Shown: in pieces, positions 57,762-64,000 of the stretch
Layout of the letters: each line of letters opens with the position of its first letter
Position numbering within the stretch: the first letter of the stretch is position 1
Origin: Janthinobacterium tructae
GTDB lineage: Bacteria; Pseudomonadota; Gammaproteobacteria; Burkholderiales; Burkholderiaceae_D
DNA length: 64,000 nt
NCBI RefSeq assembly: GCF_006517255.1
Contig: NZ_CP041185.1
Location: forward strand, 5,766,001-5,830,000
Reading direction: 5' to 3'
Made by a program: the position numbers and the translations under genes
The notes under the pieces: generated by a model
The model's database searches: none
The model's input: the letters and a program-made list of their open reading frames with translations, nothing else
What the model was told of the DNA's origin: nothing

Positions 57762-57828
57762 AGTATAGGTAGTGCTAAATATGATGAAAATTGATCATTG
57801 ATGAAGTCTGAATTGCGTCAGACGCAAT
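57762..57828 (-). promoter_or_regulatory. Efflux operon promoter and LysR-type operator candidate
   Basis: On the minus strand a TATACT (57762-57767) lies 33 bases before the MFS start, with a TTTTCA-like -35 after about 17 bases. Upstream, ATTGCGT-CAG-ACGCAAT (57812-57828) is a perfect palindrome. The placing suits control by the LysR protein encoded next door. Confidence 0.55.
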
Positions 57829-57846
57829 GATGGTGGGGATCCGACC

Positions 57847-58767
57847 CTAAGCTTCTGGTGGCGTGCCGCCGCACAGCTCCTTGATCATGCGCCGCAGCCA
57901 GCGGTGCGCATGGTCGTGGTCGAGGCGCGGGTGCCAGGCCTGGAGTACCTCCACGCTGTCGACGGGAATCGGCAGCTGGAAGGTGCGCAACTTCAAGCCC
58001 AGCCGCTCGACGATGGGCAGCAGGGGCGTGGGCATCAGCGGCAGCAGCAGGCGCGAATCGGCCACGGCGAAAATGGCGGACTGGAAGTTGGGGCTGATCA
58101 GCGAGACGCGGCGCGTGTAGCCCCGCTCGGCCAGTATGGTGTCGAACGGGCCGCGCGCCAGGCCGCGCCGCGAGACGCTGATATGTTCGTACTCGGTAAA
58201 GCTGTCGAGGGTGATGGGGCCGTCGAAGATCGGGTGGTCGCTGCGGGCGATGCCGACAAAGCCGCTGCTAAACAGCTGCTGCAGCTTGATGTCGGGCGCA
58301 AAGGCGCGCCGCGCGCTGATGTACAGGTCGATGCGGCCCGCATGCAGGGCGTCGTTTTCCGTGGCGCCATCGCCTTCGGGCACGAAGCGCAGCACCGTGT
58401 GCGGCGCGTGCACGGCCAGCAGGTCGCGCAGCTTGCCGCCATACGCGCCAACGAATACGTCGTTGGCGCACAGGCTGAACGTGCGTTCCAGCGTGCGCAA
58501 GTCGACTTCGCGGCCGGACGTGAAGATGGCGTGCGCCTGCTCCACCACGCCACGCACCTGCTCGCGCAATTCCAGCGCGCGCGGAGTGGGCGCCAGGCCG
58601 CGCCCGGAGCGCACGAAGACGGGGTCGCCGATGGCGTCGCGGATGCGCGCCAGGGTGCGGCTCATGGCCGGGGCGCTCAGATGCATGCGCCGCGCGGCGG
58701 CCACGGCGCTGCCTTCCTCGAGCAGGATATCGAGGGCAACGAGCAGGTTCAGGTCGGGGAGTTTCAT
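57847..58767 (-). CDS. LysR transcriptional regulator of the efflux operon (predicted)
   Basis: A 306-residue LysR regulator. HTH at ~1-62 (LNLLVALDILLEEGSAVAAARRMHLS, then PAMSRTLARIRDAIGDPVFVR) and effector domain at ~95-300. NodD/PcpR-like subfamily by its N-terminus (KLPDLNLLVALD). It lies 117 bases upstream of, and on the same strand as, the pump operon; control of that operon is inferred. Confidence 0.9.
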   Translation of the reverse strand: MKLPDLNLLVALDILLEEGSAVAAARRMHLSAPAMSRTLARIRDAIGDPVFVRSGRGLAPTPRALELREQVRGVVEQAHAIFTSGREVDLRTLERTFSLCANDVFVGAYGGKLRDLLAVHAPHTVLRFVPEGDGATENDALHAGRIDLYISARRAFAPDIKLQQLFSSGFVGIARSDHPIFDGPITLDSFTEYEHISVSRRGLARGPFDTILAERGYTRRVSLISPNFQSAIFAVADSRLLLPLMPTPLLPIVERLGLKLRTFQLPIPVDSVEVLQAWHPRLDHDHAHRWLRRMIKELCGGTPPEA

Positions 58768-58800
58768 GCGGCGATTATAGCCCGGGGGCCAGCGCCAGCG

Positions 58801-58825
58801 CTGCGCCGGCAGGACGCCGGCGCAG
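58801..58825. other. GC-rich perfect hairpin between UPF0149 and LysR genes
   Basis: CTGCGCCGGC/GCCGGCGCAG with a 5-base loop, no T-run. It could slow or separate transcription of the two minus-strand genes around it. Confidence 0.5.
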
Positions 58826-58843
58826 AGGGATGCTACTGCGATG

Positions 58844-59542
58844 TTACTCGGCTGCCGGTTCGGCGCCGCAGCATTTCTTGAACTTCTTGCCGCTGCCGCA
58901 AGGGCAGTCGTCGTTGCGGCCCACTTTCGGCTCTTCGCGCTTCATGGTTTGCACCGGTGCCTTGCGGCGCGGTACCCAGAAACGGTGGATGGCCGGCAGG
59001 TTCGCTTCCAGTTCCTGCGCCAGCTTGTGCGCCTTGACCGGGTCTTCCACCAGCTTCAGTTCTTCTTCCTTGATTTCGTCGGCGCCCAGCAGGTAGATCG
59101 GCTGCATCAGCTCGGCCACTTCGGAGTCCCAGATTTCATTCCACGAGCCAGGACGCAGTTCCATGCCGTCCCAGAAGCCCCAGCACCAGGCTTCGGCGTC
59201 GATCAGGGTCTGGCCTTCGTAGTCGTGCTCGACGAACAGGGCTTCGAATTCCTTCGGCGCCACTTCAAACGTCACCAGCACTTCGTTCATGAAGCGCATG
59301 ATCAGGTTGACGATGCGTTCTTCTTCCTTGCTGTTCTTGAATTTCGGTGCATCTTCGGCATCTTCGCCCCAGACGCGCGGCAACCACTCGGCTGGCATGA
59401 TCGGTTCCGGGCCGATGGCGACGGCCGTCAGATAGCCGTGCAGCATATCCATGGTCATCGCGTCTTCGGAGCAGCGCTCCGACAACAGGAATTGGTCTAA
59501 TTCGTCGAATTCTTTTTCTGATAATGGCTGTTCGAGTGACAT
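58844..59542 (-). CDS. UPF0149 (YgfB/YecA) family protein with SEC-C motif
   Basis: A 232-residue protein. The UPF0149 domain covers ~1-190 ([43 protein letters not shown]). A C-terminal SEC-C zinc motif is [15 protein letters not shown]. The role is unknown; SEC-C ends bind zinc and sometimes ribosomes or SecB, by analogy. ATG at 59542. The frame extends to 59653, but that part crosses the start region of the divergent srkA gene and looks non-coding. Confidence 0.9.
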   Translation of the reverse strand: MSLEQPLSEKEFDELDQFLLSERCSEDAMTMDMLHGYLTAVAIGPEPIMPAEWLPRVWGEDAEDAPKFKNSKEEERIVNLIMRFMNEVLVTFEVAPKEFEALFVEHDYEGQTLIDAEAWCWGFWDGMELRPGSWNEIWDSEVAELMQPIYLLGADEIKEEELKLVEDPVKAHKLAQELEANLPAIHRFWVPRRKAPVQTMKREEPKVGRNDDCPCGSGKKFKKCCGAEPAAE

Positions 59543-59645
59543 GGCTTGCTCTTTGATGAAATGTAAGGCGCCAGTATACGCTTTGCTGCGGCTTGCCGCC
59601 GAAGTGTTTGCACCGGCGGCCCGCGCGCGCCTTACAATGTCGCTT

Positions 59646-60659
59646 ATGCACAATGAAAACCAGCCGCACGAGGACGACCGGCCCGTCCATCCCTTTTCCG
59701 CCCTGAGCCCCGATTGCGTGCTCGACGCGCTCGACAGCGTGGGCTTGCGCGGCGATGGCCGCCTGCTGGCCCTGAACAGCTACGAAAACCGCGTCTACCA
59801 GGTGGGCATCGAAGACAGCGCCCCCCTGGTGGCCAAGTTTTACCGCCCCGCGCGCTGGAGCGACACGGCCATCCTGGAAGAGCACGCGTTCGTGTCCGAG
59901 CTGGTCGAGCGCGAAATCCAGGTGGTGCCGGCGCTGGAGATCAACGGCAGCACCCTGCACCAGTACCAGGGCTTCCGCTTTGCCGTCTTCCCCCGCCACG
60001 GCGGCCGCGCGCCCGAGCTGGATGATCCGGCCACCCTGGAATGGATAGGGCGCTTCATCGGCCGCATCCACGCCGTCGGTGGGCTGTCCACCTACCAGGA
60101 GCGGCCGGCGCTCGATCATCAGACGTTCGGTGTCGAGCCGCGCGAGTTCTTGCTGGAAGGCAATTTCCTGCCGCCCGAACTGCTGGCCGCGTATTCCAGC
60201 GTGGCGCAGCAGGCGCTCGATGGCGTCAAGCGCTGCTATGACCGCGCGGGCGACGTGGCCGTGCTGCGCACGCATGGCGATTGCCATGGCGGCAACGTGC
60301 TGTGGACGGACGCCGGCCCCCATTTCGTCGATTTCGACGATAGCCGCATGGGTCCGGCCATCCAGGACCTGTGGATGATGCTGTCGGGCGAGCGCAGCGA
60401 CCAGGTGCGCCAGATGAGCGACATCCTGGCCGGCTACGAAGATTTTTGCGATTTTGACCCGCGCCAGCTGTACCTGGTCGAAGCGCTGCGCACCCTGCGT
60501 CTGATCCATTATTCGGCCTGGCTGGCGCGCCGCTGGGACGACCCCGCCTTCCCCGTCGCCTTCCCGTGGTTTAACACGCAGCGCTATTGGCAGGACCGCA
60601 TCCTGGAATTGCGCGAGCAGGTGGCCCTGATGGATGAAGCTCCCCTATGGCCAATTTAA
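59646..60659 (+). CDS. srkA: Stress response serine/threonine kinase SrkA (YihE)
   Basis: A 337-residue protein of the SrkA/YihE family, aminoglycoside-phosphotransferase-like fold. [14 protein letters not shown] near the N-terminus, [12 protein letters not shown] with the catalytic Asp, and [20 protein letters not shown] with the metal-binding Asp are clear. In E. coli it protects against MazF- or stress-linked death. ATG at 59646 is used; ATG at 59637 in the same frame overlaps a TACAAT that may be its -10. Starts 103 bases from, and divergent to, the UPF0149 gene. Confidence 0.9.
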   Translation: MHNENQPHEDDRPVHPFSALSPDCVLDALDSVGLRGDGRLLALNSYENRVYQVGIEDSAPLVAKFYRPARWSDTAILEEHAFVSELVEREIQVVPALEINGSTLHQYQGFRFAVFPRHGGRAPELDDPATLEWIGRFIGRIHAVGGLSTYQERPALDHQTFGVEPREFLLEGNFLPPELLAAYSSVAQQALDGVKRCYDRAGDVAVLRTHGDCHGGNVLWTDAGPHFVDFDDSRMGPAIQDLWMMLSGERSDQVRQMSDILAGYEDFCDFDPRQLYLVEALRTLRLIHYSAWLARRWDDPAFPVAFPWFNTQRYWQDRILELREQVALMDEAPLWPI

Positions 60660-60850
60660 GCGCGCGATAAAACGCCCATGGCGGCGTTGCATTGCCCTGA
60701 GCATTTTCTCGGACGCTTAAATCCCTGCCAAATCTCGAAAAGAGCGGTAAAACAGGCTCTTCTTGCGGCGCTGATTTGAGTATGCCTGTTCGATAATGGT
60801 GGTAATAAATTCCTATAAGCAATGGAATTCACCCGAATAAGCGAGAAATC

Positions 60851-63286
60851 ATGCAAGCACAGCAAAATCAGCGCCAGGCCGCCTCCCTCACCGTCGCGTA
60901 CTGCGCCGACGACGAGTTCGACCAGGACAGCATGGTCTCGCTGCATGATTTCAAGGACCTGGAGCGCAAGGCTGATGCGCCTGTCCCTGCCGCGCCGTCC
61001 ACCCCCATGTCCGAGTCGCAAGCCGAGCCGGCAGCCGAAACTGATGGCAAGGCGCCTGCCGCCGAACGCCAGAAAATGGAATTAAAAGCCATCCACGAGG
61101 CGATTGCCCGCGTGGAAGCGGAAGCGAAGGCCACCTGCGCCGCCGAGAGCCGCGCGCTGGCCGAGGCGCGCGTGCGCTCGCTGGCCGAGGACCGCGCCGC
61201 CATCGACGCGGCCGCCGCCGCCGCCGCACAGCAAAATGCGCAGGCAGCCGAAGAAGCGATTGCCGCCAACCGCGAACGTCTCGATACCATGCGCGCCGCC
61301 GCGCAAGCCAGCGTGGCCCGCCTGGAAGCGGTCAAGCAGGAGACGGCCGAACTGCGCGCGCGCGTGGAGTCCGACAATGCCATCCGCCTGGCTGCCGAAC
61401 AGCGTTCGCGCGCGGAACAGGAAAGCCGCTTGCGCGCCTGCGAGCAAGTGGCGGTGCAGTCGGAACTGGCCGAACAGGCCGCCCGCGCCGCCGAAGAATT
61501 GCAGGTGCAGACGGAGCAGGCGCGCCTGCAAGCCGTCGAGCGCGTCGCCGCCGTGCAGGCGGCCAAGGAAGAAATGGTGGGCATCGCCTCGGCCGACGCC
61601 AGAGTCGCCGTGCTGGCGCGTGAACGCGAGCGCCATGCGCACGGTGCGCGCCAGACGGCGCAGATGCTGGCCGAAGCGGAAAGCGAAGCGCTGGACTTGA
61701 CGGTGCAGCGCGAGCGCGCCGACCAGATCGCGCTGGAATCGGCCTTCAACCGCGCCGCCGCCGAAGTGCGCGCCCTGGAAGAAGCGCGCGCGCTGGCGCA
61801 CCTGGAGCAGGAACGCGAAGCCATCGCCCTGGCGCAGGCGGAATCGGAACGCCATGCGGCGCAGTCCCTGCGTTTGCGCCTGCAGACGGAAAAAGAATTG
61901 CGTGACGCGGCCATCCACCGCGAGCGCCTGGAAATGGTCGCCGTCGCCAGCGCGCAGGCGCGCCGCGATGCCGACGTGCGCATCCTGGCCGCCACCGAGG
62001 CGCGCATCGAGGTGGACCGCCAGCTGCGCGCCGTGGCGCTGGCCCGCGTAGCGGCCGAACAGGATGCGGAAATCGCCGGCCACGCCAAGCTGGAAGCGGA
62101 AACGGCCGCACTGGAACAGACCAAGGCGCGCGAAGCGGCCGAGCAGGCAGCCGCCGTGGCAGCGGCGCGTGAACTGGAAGAGCAGCAGCACGCCGCCAGC
62201 CTGGCGCAGGAACGCGCCGAACTGGCGCGCCAGGCATCGGAACTGGCCGCCAGCCAGAATGACGCCGAGCAGGCCGCGGTCGATGCCGGCAAGGCGACGT
62301 TGGCTGCGCAGGCGCAGGTGTCGCAACTGGCGCAGGAAAAAGCCCGGCAGGCGGAGCGCCTGCTGCAAGCCGAGCAGGAACGCCTGGCCGCAGAACAAGC
62401 CGCCCTGGCCGCCTTGAAAGAAAAACTCGAAGCGGAAGCGCTGGCGTGTAACGCGGCGCAGGAACGCATCGCCGCAGAAGACGCGCAAGCCGAACTGCTG
62501 CGCGGCCAGCACGCGGCCGAACAGGCCTTGCGGGAAGCGGCGCAAAAGGAAGCCGACGCCATTCGCATCCTGATGGACCAGGCGCTGGTCGAAGGCGAGC
62601 AGAAAGCGGCTGCCGCGCAAGCCGTGCAGGCGCAGGCGCGCCTGGCCGTGGAACTGGGACAAGTGCATAGCGAGCGTGCCCGCGTGGAAGAAGACAAGGC
62701 GCAAGCGGCCGACGCGCTGCTGGCGTCCGAGCGCGATTTCGTCGCTGCCGAACGCGAGTCGCTGGCCTTGATCGCGCAAAAACTGGTGCAGCAACGCCAG
62801 ACCAGCAGCGCCGAAGAGCGCGCTTCGCAAGCCATCGCCGGCCGTCTGGAGGCGGAAAAGCAGGCGACGGCGGCCGCTGAAACGCGCGCCGCCATGGAAC
62901 AGCAGGCGCTCGACGCCATGCGCCAGCGCGAGCAGCTGGAACGGGTCGCACAGCAGGCCGCCAGCGAGAAACTCGCCGCGCAGCAAGCCTTGCTGGCCAG
63001 CGCCCAGGCGCATGCGGCCCTGCAGCGCAAGGCCGCCGAGACCACGCGCGCGATGGCCGCCGCCAGGCAGCAATTGCTGGAACAGGACACGGCGCGCGCG
63101 CAGCAGCAAGAGCGTGAACTGGCCGCCCTGCGCGCCAGCCTGGAGCAGCCGCAAACGGTCTTTTCCAGCTCGCTGACCGCCGCCCGCGCTAAAGCCGAAC
63201 AAGTCAGCTCGGCCAGTTTGACGCGTGAAGTGATCGAACGCTTGACGCAGCCGAATGAAGCTGGCGCCGTCTGGCGCTCACGTTAA
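60851..63286 (+). CDS. Very long Ala/Glu/Gln-rich coiled-coil protein, unknown function
   Basis: An 811-residue cytoplasmic protein with no signal peptide or membrane helix. About 70 residues of less ordered sequence (CADDEFDQDSMVSLHDFKDLER, then Pro/Ala/Ser) are followed by about 690 residues of unbroken alpha-helical heptad-type sequence rich in Ala, Glu, Gln and Arg, with recurring A-E-x-x-A-x patterns. A short tail (TREVIERLTQPNEAGAVWRSR) closes it. No proline breaks the helical part for long runs. It looks like a filament or spacer protein; TolA-like or intermediate-filament-like roles are guesses. ATG at 60851 follows GCGAGAAATC. It is alone between srkA and a hairpin at 63295. Confidence 0.8.
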   Translation: MQAQQNQRQAASLTVAYCADDEFDQDSMVSLHDFKDLERKADAPVPAAPSTPMSESQAEPAAETDGKAPAAERQKMELKAIHEAIARVEAEAKATCAAESRALAEARVRSLAEDRAAIDAAAAAAAQQNAQAAEEAIAANRERLDTMRAAAQASVARLEAVKQETAELRARVESDNAIRLAAEQRSRAEQESRLRACEQVAVQSELAEQAARAAEELQVQTEQARLQAVERVAAVQAAKEEMVGIASADARVAVLARERERHAHGARQTAQMLAEAESEALDLTVQRERADQIALESAFNRAAAEVRALEEARALAHLEQEREAIALAQAESERHAAQSLRLRLQTEKELRDAAIHRERLEMVAVASAQARRDADVRILAATEARIEVDRQLRAVALARVAAEQDAEIAGHAKLEAETAALEQTKAREAAEQAAAVAAARELEEQQHAASLAQERAELARQASELAASQNDAEQAAVDAGKATLAAQAQVSQLAQEKARQAERLLQAEQERLAAEQAALAALKEKLEAEALACNAAQERIAAEDAQAELLRGQHAAEQALREAAQKEADAIRILMDQALVEGEQKAAAAQAVQAQARLAVELGQVHSERARVEEDKAQAADALLASERDFVAAERESLALIAQKLVQQRQTSSAEERASQAIAGRLEAEKQATAAAETRAAMEQQALDAMRQREQLERVAQQAASEKLAAQQALLASAQAHAALQRKAAETTRAMAAARQQLLEQDTARAQQQERELAALRASLEQPQTVFSSSLTAARAKAEQVSSASLTREVIERLTQPNEAGAVWRSR

Positions 63287-63294
63287 CAGAATTC

Positions 63295-63321
63295 GAAACC
63301 AGTCCCAGCGGGACTGGTTTC
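63295..63321. terminator. Hairpin terminator candidate between convergent genes
   Basis: A 12-bp perfect stem GAAACCAGTCCC/GGGACTGGTTTC with a 3-base loop, directly after the coiled-coil gene and five bases before the stop of the convergent barrel gene. No long T-run, so termination strength is uncertain. Confidence 0.6.
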
Positions 63322-63325
63322 GTCA

Positions 63326-64000
63326 TCAAAACTTCCGTCCCACCCCCACCAGAATCAAATCGGCATCGCGGTGATAATCGGTGACGACCCGGTTCCACGC
63401 CACTTGCGCCACCCAGCGGCGGTCGAGGTGGTAGCGGGCTGTGGCCGATAGCAAGCCTGTCAGGCGCGTGCCGTGGCCCTGGGTGTCGCGCCCGTCCCAC
63501 GCCAGGTAGGGGCCGCCGCCCATGCCGAATTCCACCTTTTCATTGAGTGAACGGATCAGCCACAGCTGGGCGGCCACGCCGCGCCGGTGCGCCAGGTCGG
63601 CATCGCCTTCATCGAGGGCGGTGACCGTCCAGTCCACGTATTTTCCCGCCGCGCGCCGGTATTCCAGGGTGAACGGGCGCGCGCTTTCCGAGCGCAAGCT
63701 GTTGACGATGGTGTGGCCCGTCGAGAGTGTCAATGTGTCGTCGTGGGCCCAGTTCTGCAAGTGCAGCTTGGCGCCCGGCACGCCGTCATAGCGGTAGCCG
63801 GCGCCGATCATCAGGTGCGTGGTATTGTCCTTGCCGCTGGGGCGGATGCGGTTGATTTGCGCTTGCGCATACCAGCGATTGTCGAATTGCCAGCGCGCCT
63901 GCAGGCTGACGATGGAGCCCCAGCCATGGTCATTGTCGAAGTTGTGCAGGCCGTCGTCGGTCCTGGCCGTGTCGAAGAAGAAGTAGCGACCCACGCCGGC
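63326..64000 (-). CDS. Outer membrane beta-barrel protein, 3' part (5' end outside window)
   Basis: About 224 residues are visible, and the frame stays open to the window edge, so the start lies beyond 64000. Alternating-strand pattern with aromatic ends (RWYAQAQINRI, HLMIGAGYRYDG, EFGMGGGPYLAW, RYHLDRRWVAQVAWNRV) and a C-terminal Phe (LVGVGRKF) indicate an outer membrane barrel of about 8-12 strands. I cannot assign a family. Confidence 0.7.
   Translation of the reverse strand, partial: AGVGRYFFFDTARTDDGLHNFDNDHGWGSIVSLQARWQFDNRWYAQAQINRIRPSGKDNTTHLMIGAGYRYDGVPGAKLHLQNWAHDDTLTLSTGHTIVNSLRSESARPFTLEYRRAAGKYVDWTVTALDEGDADLAHRRGVAAQLWLIRSLNEKVEFGMGGGPYLAWDGRDTQGHGTRLTGLLSATARYHLDRRWVAQVAWNRVVTDYHRDADLILVGVGRKF

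Noticed and set aside
60868..63202. Very long open frames (over 700 codons) on the minus strand across the coiled-coil gene
   Set aside because: They mirror the GC-rich, Ala/Glu-biased plus-strand codons, which rarely give stops in reverse. The minus-strand products are Cys/Ala/Ser-rich or Arg/Gly-rich with no fold-like pattern.

Overview
The window looks like chromosome from a betaproteobacterium of the family Oxalobacteraceae, most likely Janthinobacterium or a close relative. The evidence is the 16S rRNA variable-region sequence as I recall that genus, the high-GC coding style, the 16S-tRNA-Ile-tRNA-Ala-23S-5S operon, and betaproteobacterial gene groupings. The genus call is recognition from memory, not a search result. 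I see no phage, transposase, CRISPR array or plasmid gene. This is mostly core genome.

Layout. 1-3257 (+): the end of lptF, then lptG, a small CbiX/SirB-type chelatase and a Stealth-family sugar-phosphotransferase-like gene, joined by 1-4 base overlaps. 3254-3904 (-): a six-helix membrane protein of unknown function. 4152-11024 (-): a sulfate assimilation block (TSUP exporter, sulfite reductase, DUF934 protein, CysH, CysD, CysN, CobA), divergent from a CysB-type regulator at 11185 (+). CysH has the iron-sulfur cysteines of an APS reductase and no APS kinase is present, so the block should run sulfate > APS > sulfite > sulfide. CobA and the chelatase near the window start supply two of the three siroheme steps. 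12188-14103 (+): a methyltransferase, a REP element and a porin. 14149-17608 (-): a LytS/LytTR two-component pair plus a NarX-like kinase.

17812-23404 (+): a complete rRNA operon with tandem promoters, boxA sites, long processing stems and a strong terminator. A leucine-rich-repeat protein kinase gene follows it directly. 24820-28277 holds a nitronate monooxygenase-like protein with a cysteine-rich tail, YajQ, MurB and PpnP. 28302-36879 (-) is a complete wspABCDEFR chemosensory operon ending in an active-looking diguanylate cyclase. 37069-39294 (-): argG and argF. 39581-42433 (-): a 950-residue TPR-GAF histidine kinase. 43329-45873 (-): rsgA, phhB and an M48 protease with ATGA overlaps, divergent from orn (+).

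46530-48249 has a second REP cluster, a GcvA-like LysR gene coupled to a small unknown gene, and a roughly 119-bp imperfect inverted repeat in front of a DMT transporter. 49250-53225 (+) is a Fur-box-preceded haem uptake/utilisation operon (hmuSTUV). 53230-58767 (-) is a tripartite drug-efflux operon with an extra small gene and a LysR regulator. The right end has a UPF0149/SEC-C protein, srkA, an 811-residue alanine/glutamate-rich coiled-coil protein with no assigned function, and a partial outer-membrane barrel.

Two themes link the genes. One is sulfur, siroheme and haem-iron metabolism (cbiX, cys block, cobA, hmuSTUV). The other is cyclic-di-GMP: WspR makes it, YajQ binds it, and Orn clears the breakdown product pGpG. 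The least explained items are the coiled-coil protein, the Stealth gene coupling, the REP and inverted-repeat elements, and an orphan plus-strand terminator near 43280.
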